This document shows, one piece after another, positions 7,722-16,600 of a stretch of DNA of 64,000 bases. The notes under the pieces are model-generated. The model was not told the origin of the DNA and ran no database searches. It saw only the letters and a program-made list of their open reading frames with translations. The DNA comes from Azotimanducus sp965220185 (GTDB lineage Bacteria > Pseudomonadota > Gammaproteobacteria > Pseudomonadales > Azotimanducaceae): assembly GCA_965220185.1 (NCBI GenBank), contig OZ244807.1, positions 806,001 through 870,000 on the forward strand, read 5' to 3'. How positions within the stretch are numbered: position 1 is the stretch's first letter; the number at the start of each line of letters is the position of its first letter. Position numbers and translations under genes: made by a program.

Positions 7722-8849
7722 CTACCGGCTCACACTGCGCGTGATCCCGTCCTGATACTTTTCCCACTCCGGTCCGGCATAAAACTGCCGAAAGAAGTTG
7801 CGGAAGTCGTTGATCGGCCCGTCGCCAGCGCAAAGCGGCGGTGATTCGATGTACTTTTGGCGGTCCCAGACGACCTTGTCCTGATCAAGCTGCTTGCAGA
7901 TGTCTTTGATCATGGCGCGCGCAAGCCCGCCGCGCGGTCCGTCGCGGTCCGCTTTGAGCTGCGTGAAGGCAAAGCGAAGATGCGTCGCGTCCCTTGCAAT
8001 GGGCGTCACGCCTGTGACGAGCAGCGTCTCACACATGCCTGTGAAGCGCGTCCATGGCTGTCCCGCGCCGTCAACCCCGTAGGCGATGGTGCCGCTGACC
8101 ATGCCCTGCGGCGTACCCATATCCACATGCACCTTGGCGGTGCGCTTGTGGCCATTGAAGCTGATGTCATAGTTGGGGTAGTTGGCCACCCCATGAATGT
8201 ACTTGAAGTGCGCGCTGTCGGCACCATTTTCGGCGATGGTTTGCATCGGGCCGTAGACAATCCATTCATGCTTCTCGTAGTCGGTCCAGTCAGGATGTCC
8301 GACCTCCTCGAACGTAGCGACATCGTATTTGGGCGGCGCGTTCTCGGGGTGATACCACGCCCAGACAAAGCCGTTCACTTCCCGGGTCTCATAGGCGCGT
8401 GTCATTGAAGGCTTCTTCATCGCAGGTGGAATCGATTTCGAATAAGGGATGTCGGTGCACGCGCCGTTGCCGTCCCAGCGCCAGGAATGCAGCGGGCATT
8501 GCAGGCAATTGCCATCGACCTTGCCGCCGTAGCCCATGTGGGCGCCAAGATGCGCGCAATAGGCGTCGAGCACACGCGCTCTGCCATCTTCGCCCCGCCA
8601 TGCGACGAGGTCGCGCTCAAAGTAATGCAAAGGCTTGACTTCCCCAACCTCAAGCTCGTCGCTGTAGCACATGGCGTACCAGCCAAACGGCATGGGCACG
8701 GTGATGCCGCGCTCCTCCATGCTGCGCCCATTCACCACCGGCTCCATGCGCCAGCGGGCGAGCGCGGCCTTGTCCATACTTTTAAGCTGATCCCAGACCA
8801 GCACCGGCGCCGTGCGCGTATCCCTTATGTCTGCGGCTTGACTCATCAT
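7722..8849 (-). CDS. kshA: Rieske oxygenase, 3-ketosteroid 9-alpha-hydroxylase oxygenase subunit (KshA-like)
   Basis: A 375-residue Rieske non-haem iron oxygenase. The [2Fe-2S] ligands are C98-x-H100 and C118-x2-H121. The mononuclear iron motif is ENGADSAHFKYIHG, with D211, H214 and H219. Length and the FGWYAMCYSDEL N-terminal style match KshA, which hydroxylates C9 of androstadienedione-type steroids and so triggers ring-B opening. It is the last gene of an operon with an acyl-CoA ligase and an amidohydrolase-fold protein; the start overlaps the amidohydrolase stop. Two start codons are adjacent (8849 and 8846). The reductase KshB is not in the window. A CoA-ester substrate is possible, since KshA homologues can prefer them. 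Confidence 0.85.
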   Translation of the reverse strand: MMSQAADIRDTRTAPVLVWDQLKSMDKAALARWRMEPVVNGRSMEERGITVPMPFGWYAMCYSDELEVGEVKPLHYFERDLVAWRGEDGRARVLDAYCAHLGAHMGYGGKVDGNCLQCPLHSWRWDGNGACTDIPYSKSIPPAMKKPSMTRAYETREVNGFVWAWYHPENAPPKYDVATFEEVGHPDWTDYEKHEWIVYGPMQTIAENGADSAHFKYIHGVANYPNYDISFNGHKRTAKVHVDMGTPQGMVSGTIAYGVDGAGQPWTRFTGMCETLLVTGVTPIARDATHLRFAFTQLKADRDGPRGGLARAMIKDICKQLDQDKVVWDRQKYIESPPLCAGDGPINDFRNFFRQFYAGPEWEKYQDGITRSVSR

Positions 8850-9745
8850 TCCTCCCTTTGCGCTTGAGGCAGTTTGAATACTCGACGGGCATTGTCGCTT
8901 AAGAACTTGCGCCAGACGACTTCGTCACGCAGCGGCACCTGTGGCAGCTCGCCGAAGATTCGCTCAAGGCTCAGACCCGCCGGATAATAGCCCGCATACA
9001 TGATCTTATCGGTGCCTCGCGTGTTCGCGTATTGAATAATCGACTCAGGGTAATACTTGGGCGCGAAGGCCGAGGTCGAATAGTAGAGGTTCGGCCATTT
9101 CAGCATCAGCTTGATGGCCAGATTCTGCCAGGGCTCGCCGCCATGGCGCATCACGAACTTGAGTTCCGGGAAGTGGTAGCAGACCTCGTCGACTAGCTCG
9201 ATTTTCTGAGGTGCAGTCGGCACACGTGGCCCCGGCACGCCCACATTGACGAGCACTGGCAGATCTAGCTCGCAGCAGACGCCATAGACGAGCCACATGC
9301 GGCGATCATCAATCGGCACCTGCGGATTGCAGCCGCAAGGAAACACCGAGACGGAATGAATGCCAAACTCATCATGCGCACGGCGAATCGCGCGCACGGC
9401 GTCCATGCCATCATTCGGATCAACGGGAAAATCGAATATGAACCGCTGGGGGTAATGTTGCTTGGCGCTGTGCGCGGCCTCTGAACCCTCGAAATAGCCG
9501 ACAAGCGCGATGTCGATGCCGTGCTCGTCCATCTTGCCGACGAGAAATTCCACATAGTCGTCGGTCTTCTCGAGCACCGGCACATCGCGGAACATGTATT
9601 CAGCAGGCATCTTGAATTGATCGATGCTTTCCTGGTCTTTGAGGAGCGGCAGAAAGCGCTCGTACCATTCCTTGTTGGTTTCACTCACCGGAATGCCCAT
9701 CATCAAATCGACGATGGGAATGTTGCGGATGATTTCAGCGCTCAT
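8846..9745 (-). CDS. Amidohydrolase-2 fold protein with degenerate metal site
   Basis: A 299-residue TIM-barrel protein of the amidohydrolase_2 (ACMSD-like) family. The start is the ATG at 9745 (MSAEIIRNIPIVDLMMG), 11 bp inside the ligase gene. The C-terminal region keeps the typical RHGGEPWQNLAIKLM and DKIMYAGYYPAGLSLERI segments. Two things are unusual. The N-terminal His-x-His expected after the first strand is replaced by DLMMG, and the late metal-binding Asp (normally in GSDYP-like sequence) is Tyr in AGYYP. It may be non-hydrolytic or use a different centre. It lies between the ligase and the KshA-like oxygenase in one operon, so a steroid-pathway role is likely but unspecified. Confidence 0.8.
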   Translation of the reverse strand: MSAEIIRNIPIVDLMMGIPVSETNKEWYERFLPLLKDQESIDQFKMPAEYMFRDVPVLEKTDDYVEFLVGKMDEHGIDIALVGYFEGSEAAHSAKQHYPQRFIFDFPVDPNDGMDAVRAIRRAHDEFGIHSVSVFPCGCNPQVPIDDRRMWLVYGVCCELDLPVLVNVGVPGPRVPTAPQKIELVDEVCYHFPELKFVMRHGGEPWQNLAIKLMLKWPNLYYSTSAFAPKYYPESIIQYANTRGTDKIMYAGYYPAGLSLERIFGELPQVPLRDEVVWRKFLSDNARRVFKLPQAQREE

Positions 9746-11312
9746 GGATGTTCTCTCGTTGCAGTGCTTGTTTGATGACCTTGCCGGCGGCATTGCGCGG
9801 CAGCGGTTTGCCGCGCACATGGATGTCTTTCGGGACCTTGTGCTTGGCAAGATGCGCGAGGCAATGCGCGAATAGTTCCTCTTTCGTCCCATGATGCACC
9901 GAGTGCAGCACAACAGCGGCGACGAGCTTTTCGCCCAAGCGCTCGTCCGGCATTGAATAGGCGGCGCATTCGCGCACGGCTTTGTGCAGCTCAAGGACGC
10001 GCTCGACCTCGGCGCAGTATATGTTTTCGCCGCCGGAGATCACCATGTCGGTCTTGCGGTCAACGATGTAGACGCATCCGTCTTCGTCGACATGGCCGAG
10101 GTCGCCAGTTGCGAACCAGCCATTCGCATCGAGCGCTGGATTCGCCTCACCTACATAGCCATTCATCATTGCCGCGCCGCGAATGCAGATTTCGCCTTGG
10201 CTGTTTGCTGGCACCGGAGCGCCTTCGGCATCTCGGACTTCGACATCGAAGGTCGCCACCGGGCGACCGACCGAACGCGGATTGTCAACAAATGCCTGCC
10301 CGACGGCAAGCGTGACCGTGCCGCCGGCTTCGGTCATGCCGTAGCCGCTGCCAAGCACGGCGTTCGGGAAGGCTTGATGAATCTCTGCGAGCAGCGCGGG
10401 CGGCGTTGCCTGCCCGCCAACCGACATGTTGACGAGGCTCGAGAGGTCGTATTTGTCGCGCTCGATGCGAAGCAGGTCGCGATACATGGTCGGCACCGCC
10501 GGAAAGCCGGTCACCTTCTCGCGTTCGATGAGGGCGAGGGCTTCCTCTGCGTTCCAACGCGGCAAAAGCACGAGCTTGCCGCCTTGCATGAGGCCGTTCA
10601 GGAAGGTCGCCTGGCAGCCGCTGACATGAAAGAGCGGGAATACCAGCAGATTCACCGGACGCGGACGCATGGCAAGGAGCGTCTCAAAATCAATGCCGTA
10701 GGCATCCGCCATTTGCTTGGCAATGAGCGCGCTTGAGTATTGCAGGGTTTTGAGCGCCGTCAGCACCGCGTCATGGCTGAAGGACGCTGCTTTGGGCAGG
10801 CCGGTAGTGCCGCTCGTGAACATGAGCAGCGCCTCGTCTTCGCCGCGCCGGGATGCAAGCGGCAGCAAGTGGTCACCTTGCTCGGCGAGCAGCGACGGCA
10901 ATATCTCCATGCGCGAATCAATGCACAGGCGGCAGCCAGTTATTTCGAGGCAATGCGCAAACTCATCGCTTCCTGCACGCGGATTGATGAGCGCGGGCAC
11001 TGCGCCCAGGGCAACAATCGCCACAAAGCTGACAACCCACTCGGGTGAATTGAGCAGCGCGAGCCCGATGCGCTCACCCGGCTTGACATCATGCACATCG
11101 CGCAAATGCTCGGCGAGGCGCGCCGCCTTTGACCGACATTCCGCGTAGCTCATGCGCACATCACCGCATACGAGGCACTCGTCCGCAGAGAAGGTCTCGA
11201 AGGCGGCAAACACCTCGCCGAGCCAGGCGTGGTTCTCCTTGAAGACACGCACGCGACGGCCGTCGCGAATGCGTTCCTGAACCTCGAAGCCCGCAATCGA
11301 TGTGTTGGTCAT
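9735..11312 (-). CDS. AMP-forming acyl-CoA ligase (FadD-like)
   Basis: A 525-residue ANL-superfamily ligase that activates a carboxylic acid to its CoA thioester through an acyl-adenylate. The P-loop-like LLMFTSGTTGLPKAASFSHD, the GSGYGMTEAGG substrate motif, the NGWFATGDLGHVDEDG hinge region and the C-terminal PRNAAGKVIKQ lysine segment are all visible. The ATG at 11312 (MTNTSIAGFE) is preferred; a TTG at 11321 would add three residues. First gene of the operon with the amidohydrolase-fold protein and KshA. The acid is unknown; a sterol side-chain or steroid carboxylate is plausible. Confidence 0.9.
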   Translation of the reverse strand: MTNTSIAGFEVQERIRDGRRVRVFKENHAWLGEVFAAFETFSADECLVCGDVRMSYAECRSKAARLAEHLRDVHDVKPGERIGLALLNSPEWVVSFVAIVALGAVPALINPRAGSDEFAHCLEITGCRLCIDSRMEILPSLLAEQGDHLLPLASRRGEDEALLMFTSGTTGLPKAASFSHDAVLTALKTLQYSSALIAKQMADAYGIDFETLLAMRPRPVNLLVFPLFHVSGCQATFLNGLMQGGKLVLLPRWNAEEALALIEREKVTGFPAVPTMYRDLLRIERDKYDLSSLVNMSVGGQATPPALLAEIHQAFPNAVLGSGYGMTEAGGTVTLAVGQAFVDNPRSVGRPVATFDVEVRDAEGAPVPANSQGEICIRGAAMMNGYVGEANPALDANGWFATGDLGHVDEDGCVYIVDRKTDMVISGGENIYCAEVERVLELHKAVRECAAYSMPDERLGEKLVAAVVLHSVHHGTKEELFAHCLAHLAKHKVPKDIHVRGKPLPRNAAGKVIKQALQRENIHER

Positions 11313-11323
11313 TTCGCGCAAAA
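11310..11323. promoter_or_regulatory. Candidate TTCGC-AAA box at ligase start
   Basis: ATTTCGCGCAAAAG overlaps the ligase start region and resembles AATTTCGCGCAAATT at 4713. The same short core recurs at other catabolic promoters in this window. Because it overlaps codons it may be coincidental. Confidence 0.25.
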
Positions 11324-11448
11324 GAAAACGAAAAGCGTGTCAAGTATCGCATTTTCTCCATTAGACTAGCCAGATTCTGCGCATTTGGTGGCGCAGCCGC
11401 CTGTGGCATGATCACACAGGATTGGCACAAAGAACTGGAGAGCACACG

Positions 11449-12279
11449 ATGAACGAACTGGCATTGCAAGGAAAGGTCGCTGTGGTGACCGGCGCCGGCC
11501 AAGGCATGGGTCGCGCAAGCGTGCGATTGCTGAGCGAACGCGGCGCATCAGTTGCCGCACTTGATTTGAACAGGAAAGGCGCTGAAGAGACGATTGCAGG
11601 CTTGACAGGGCAAGCTTTGGCGCGTGCCTGCGATGTCAGCGACAGCGGGGCAGTCAATGCGGCGTTTGCTGAGGTCGAGGCGGCGCTCGGGCCAATCAAT
11701 GTGCTCGTCAACAATGCTGGCATCGGGCGCGCACCGTATGACGGCAGTGATCAGATGTACGAGTTGATGGCGAAGCGCGACGCGGAGATCGCCGAGCACG
11801 GAAGCGCCGCGACGCACGTCGACCACATCGTCTTCATGGAAGATGCAGGCTGGAGAGGCGTGCTTGGCGTTAATCTCGACGGCGCCTTCTATTGCAGCCG
11901 CGCGGCAGTGCGCTCGATGGCGAAGGCCGGCATTTCAGGATCGATCATCAGCATGGCGTCAACGGCAGCGCAGTCCGGCGAAGGGCCACTGCACTATGTC
12001 ACGAGCAAGGCCGCGATCATCGGATTCACGCGCGGACTTGCGCGTGAGCTTGGCTCACGACGAATTCGCGTCAATGCCGTCGCGCCCGGCCCGACGAACA
12101 CGCCCGTCATGGACGGCATCCCCGAAGAGTGGATCAAAAGCATGGAGAGCGCCATTCCGCTCGGACGCATGGCCGAGCCAGGGGAGATTGCCGAGGCCGT
12201 ATGCTGGCTGGCAAGCGACGCTTCGATCATGTGTACCGGCTCGGTGCTGGTCGCCAATGGCGGGAGCTATTTCTTTTGA
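11449..12279 (+). CDS. Short-chain dehydrogenase/reductase with internal insertion
   Basis: A 276-residue SDR with TGAGQGMG (14-21), NNAG (88-91) and catalytic Y183-x3-K187. About 35 extra residues separate NNAG from the VNLDG helix (roughly 95-138), a feature of mycofactocin-type or carveol-type SDR relatives and possibly a lid over a large substrate. The start at 11449 is preferred because AACTGGAG precedes it. It is transcribed divergently from the ligase-KshA operon and converges, with a 4-bp gap, on an ATPase gene. Likely an alcohol or hydroxysteroid dehydrogenase; substrate not determined. Confidence 0.86.
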   Translation: MNELALQGKVAVVTGAGQGMGRASVRLLSERGASVAALDLNRKGAEETIAGLTGQALARACDVSDSGAVNAAFAEVEAALGPINVLVNNAGIGRAPYDGSDQMYELMAKRDAEIAEHGSAATHVDHIVFMEDAGWRGVLGVNLDGAFYCSRAAVRSMAKAGISGSIISMASTAAQSGEGPLHYVTSKAAIIGFTRGLARELGSRRIRVNAVAPGPTNTPVMDGIPEEWIKSMESAIPLGRMAEPGEIAEAVCWLASDASIMCTGSVLVANGGSYFF

Positions 12280-12283
12280 ATCG

Positions 12284-13447
12284 TCATTCGTCTACAAACG
12301 CCAGCGGTGCTTCGCCTGGCGTGAGCTGCCTCAAGAAGTCATCGACTGGCACGCACCAGATGTTGTCGATGCGCATCCTGTGCTCGCCGCGATAGAGCAG
12401 CGCGCACATCGCTTCGGGATAGTCATCGGACAAGCTCTTCAAACCGCGTAGGTCGCTTGAGTGCGCGCGCTGTGCATTCTTCACTTCGATCGCATGCAAT
12501 CCCAAATCTCCGTAGACAACGAAATCGACCTCGCTGCCGGCGCGTGTGCGCCAATAGAAGATGTCCGCGCGCTGCCGCGAATAGTCAGCCCACGCACGCA
12601 GGTGTTGCGCGACGAGCCCTTCGAGCGCCTGTCCCGCCATCTCGTTCGGGCTATCGAGCGGCCCGCGCGGTCTGAGCGAGCGAAATACACCCGTATCAAA
12701 GAGGTAGAGTTTGGGATGCACGGCCACCCGCCGCTTGGCTCGTTTCTGAAATACGGGCAAGCGAAACGCGAGTAGAAGATCCTCAAGGATTTCGAGATAG
12801 GCCTCGACCGTCTTGCGCTCGACTTCGCACTCGCGAGCAAGCGCGGCGACATTTAGCTGGCCCGCATGCGTTAGACTAACCGCCTCAAGGAAGCGAGCAA
12901 ACGCCCCGAGATTCCTTGTCAGGCCTTCGGCCTGTACCTCCTGCTCCAAATACAGGCTCGCATAGGCGTCAAGGCTCGCGCTTGGTTCATCGCTCGCGTA
13001 GACCAGAGGTAATAGGCCGAACTCGAGCGATTTGGTCAAGTCGAACTCCGGCAGTTCCGCAGCCATGAATGGGTGCAGGGTTCTGTTTGCCGCCCGTCCG
13101 CCGAGCAGGTTGACCGCACCGCGACGCAATTTACGCGCGCTCGAACCAGTCATCACGAATGTCGGCGGCAAAGGCGCTTCAAGCACGGTATGAATCACGC
13201 TCAAGAGTTCCGGCACCCTCTGGATTTCATCAAGCACCACATGCGCGGCGCGTGGCGTCGCCTCAAGAATCTCCCGCAAATGTTCGGGACGACCCGAAAG
13301 CCGACGATGCAACGCAGGGTCAAGTAGGTCAAGATAGAGCGCATCGGGCAACAGGGTGCGCAGCCAAGTGGTCTTTCCCGTGCCTCGCGGACCAAGAACA
13401 AAGCAACTCTGAGCCGTGAGGTCGAAAAATCGTCTTATAGTTTCCAC
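12284..13447 (-). CDS. AAA ATPase with C-terminal DUF4143 nuclease-like domain
   Basis: A 387-residue protein of the AAA_14/DUF4143 family. Walker A is GPRGTGKTT (19-27), a Walker B-like VVLDEIQRVPEL follows, and the sensor is MTGSSARKL. A winged-helix-like middle leads to a C-terminal PD-(D/E)XK-type core with D308, E321 and K323 in the strings EVDFVVYGD and AIEVKN. The start is a GTG at 13447. Proteins of this family are common and poorly characterised, often found in defence islands or with mobile DNA. It is divergent from the type ISP gene, with a 7-bp-arm inverted repeat between them. A second, distinct member lies at 22547-23809. Confidence 0.85.
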   Translation of the reverse strand: METIRRFFDLTAQSCFVLGPRGTGKTTWLRTLLPDALYLDLLDPALHRRLSGRPEHLREILEATPRAAHVVLDEIQRVPELLSVIHTVLEAPLPPTFVMTGSSARKLRRGAVNLLGGRAANRTLHPFMAAELPEFDLTKSLEFGLLPLVYASDEPSASLDAYASLYLEQEVQAEGLTRNLGAFARFLEAVSLTHAGQLNVAALARECEVERKTVEAYLEILEDLLLAFRLPVFQKRAKRRVAVHPKLYLFDTGVFRSLRPRGPLDSPNEMAGQALEGLVAQHLRAWADYSRQRADIFYWRTRAGSEVDFVVYGDLGLHAIEVKNAQRAHSSDLRGLKSLSDDYPEAMCALLYRGEHRMRIDNIWCVPVDDFLRQLTPGEAPLAFVDE

Positions 13448-13458
13448 TTTGCGACGCG

Positions 13459-13481
13459 ATATGGAATTCCTAGCTCCATAT
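13459..13481. promoter_or_regulatory. Inverted repeat between divergent ATPase and restriction genes
   Basis: ATATGGA (13459-13465) and TCCATAT (13475-13481) form perfect 7-bp arms around a 9-bp spacer. On the minus strand a TTGACT sits upstream, so the repeat could lie over the ATPase promoter. No adjacent gene encodes an obvious controller protein. Confidence 0.35.
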
Positions 13482-13605
13482 TGTCACTTACGCAGAGCGT
13501 GAAAGTCAATGGTTCTTCTACTGGCTTTTCGCTCAACCACAGCTACCCTAAACACTACGGTTTCCACATCGCTATCATGCATGCTTTCATCGAGGAGCGA
13601 GATGT

Positions 13606-16600
13606 ATGGAAGTTCTCGACACCCTGCCGAAGCAACTTGCGCTCGACCTCGGCGATGCGCGCAGCGCGGATGAATGGCTTGTCAACATTCGCGAAAAGAG
13701 CCGAACAGAAGTTGAAAAGGGCCGCTGGTTTGAGAATCTGTTTGCCAAGGTGGTGCGTTCGAAAGCAGAGTTTGAAGTGTCAGACATCTGGCGTTGGCAA
13801 GATTGGCCGCAGCGGCAAGCGCTAACTGGGCTTTCAGCGAAAGACATTGGTGTTGATCTCGTTGCAAAGCACAAGGACGGTACTTGGATTGCGATTCAAT
13901 GCAAGTGCTACGAACCAAGCAGGCGCATTAGCAAGGACGATCTAAAAGATTTCATTGCTGGTTCTCAGCACTCAGTCTATGGCCTGCGCTGGATTGTCAC
14001 GACTTGCCGTTGGGGGCCTGTGGCCGAAGATCTGATCAAGCGCACCAACATCCGGCGCATCGACTTCCTTGATTTTCGCAACGTACTTGTCACCGAAAAA
14101 ATTGAGCGTCCCGAACGCAAGCCGTTTCCCCTGCAGCAAGAAGCCATCACCGACACGCTTGAGGGACTTGCAAACCATGATCGTGGGCGCCTCATCATGG
14201 CTTGCGGCACCGGAAAGACATTTACCGCGCTTCGTATTGCTGAGCAGCATGTGCCCGAAGGTGCGGCCATCCTGTTCCTTGCTCCATCAATCGCGCTTGT
14301 ATCGCAAGCTCGACGTGAGTGGCTGACGCATACGAACCGTGAGCTCGACTGTGTCGTCGTCTGTTCGGATTCATCGGCTGGCGGCAAGAACGAAAACGAG
14401 GACATAGGCATCTCGGACGTGGTCTGTCCGGTCACCTCGGAGCCAGAAGAAATCGCGCGCAAGCTCGCGACTGCTAGGTACACCAAGGTTGTTTTCTGCA
14501 CCTATCAATCGCTTTCCCAAGTATGCGAGGCGCAGCAGGAACAAGGTGCGCCCGACTTCGCCCTGACGATCGCTGACGAAGCGCACCGCACCACCGGCGC
14601 ACTCCACGAGAATCAGCGGAAAGTCAATTTTCAGCTTGTGCATGATGATGCAGCGCTGAAATCGGCGAAACGCCTCTACATGACTGCAACACCCCGAATC
14701 TACACGGAGAAGTCGAAAGGCGCACTTGCAAAAAAAGACATCAGCGTTGTCGATATGAGTGATCAAACCGTCTACGGTCCGCAGTTTCATAGGCTCAGGT
14801 TTAAGACTGCAGTCAACGCCGAAATGCTTTCGGACTATCGCGTGATCGTCCTTGGTGTTGATGAATCTCATGTGAAGCCCGGGATGCAGAAGAATTTGGA
14901 AGCGCTGGCGAGCGAGAATCGCAAGCCCGTCACGCGCAACGACATGACGCGGGTACTGGGCATATCGCTCGCCATCAACGGCCTTGCGCAAGGCGAACTC
15001 ATCGAACGACCCGGACCGCTTTCCCGCACCATGGCCTACGCAAACACCATTGAACGCTCCAAATGGTATGCGCGCGCATTGGAGGCTCCGGTTGTTAAAG
15101 CCGCGACCACCAAGCGGCTCGCCGTCGGCGAAAAAGCACGAGACATTTCAGTTGTGCATTTGGATGCTTCTGCGAGCGCACTCGAACGCCACCGTCATTT
15201 GCGTCTCTTGTCCGATGCCGAGAAAGAGAACTCCCTCCGCGTTGTCTGCAATGTGAAGCTCTTCACGGAAGGCGTGGACGTGCCGAGCTTGAACGCGGTG
15301 GTATTTCTCGACCCGCGCGACAGCCAAGTCGATGTGGTGCAGGCCGTCGGCCGTGTCATGCGGCGCACAGAAGACAAGAAGCTCGGCTACATCATAGTTC
15401 CGGTAGTCGTTGAGCCCGGCAAGGATGTTATGGATGCGCTGGAATCTGGCTCAGAGGGCTTTGAGACCGTCGGCAAGGTACTCCGCGCGCTTCAGGCACA
15501 TGATGAGCGCCTGCACGAAGATATTGCCCGTTTTGTGACGGTGCTGGAAAGCAAGGATCGACTACCGCCGGAGCCGCCAGACCCACCCGAACCCGATCTA
15601 TTCGACGGCTTGGAAGACCGAACTGAAGCGGGCATTTTCGCCCATGTGGCGGCAGCGTCCGGCCTCGGCAAGCCGGGGCTTCTCGTCGCAGAACAAATTG
15701 AATGGGAAGTTCGGAGAGCCGCAGCGGTGCTGCAAGGCGAAGAACTTGATGACCACCTGGCTGCCTTGCTTGGGTTCTCGTTCGATTTCAAAGGCGCTGC
15801 CAAGGAGATTTGTGTCACTGCAGCATTGCTGCTCTGCAATGCCTGTCTGATGCACCGAAGGCTCAAGGAATTGCCGAAGAACAGAATGCTTCCGACTTTG
15901 GGTTCGGTCGGCGCGAGTGGCGACCCTCTGAGCGTTCTCAGAGCTGCGTGGGAAACCATACTCGAATTTGACTACGAGCCGGTTTTCGCGCCCGCACTTG
16001 GCGTGCTGCAGGTACTGCCGAACAGCACAGCGGTGAGGAACGCGGTGCGCGGGCTTGCTGAGCGAGCAGACACTGTGGCCGATAGCCTGACCGACCTCGG
16101 ATACGACCACGCCGGGCCGCTCTACCATCGCATCCTCGGATCAGCGAAGAGCGATGGCGCGTACTACACCAACAACATCTCGGCGCTCATGCTGGCGCGT
16201 CTCGCACTTGATGCGTCGTTCACCGATTGGAGCGACCAAAACCGAATCGCGAACCTTCGCATCATGGACCCGGCGTGCGGCACGGGCACTCTGCTCATGG
16301 CGACGCTGCGCACCATCAAGGACCGGATGCGGGAGCGAAGAGCGTTCGAAGGCGAGGATGAAGAAGTCGTGCATCGGTGCTTGGTTGAAGATGTGTTGTG
16401 TGGTCTCGACATCAATCGGCATGGGGTGCAGCTTGCCGCGTGCAATCTGACACTTGGCGCTCCAAGCGTCGATTACTCGCGCATGAACCTGCACACCATG
16501 AAGCATGGACCGCAGGACGATGGCTCCGTGCGTGCTGGCTCAATTGAGATTCTTGGGACGAGGCGCGTGGAGATCGACCTCTTTTCCATGATTTCTCAGA

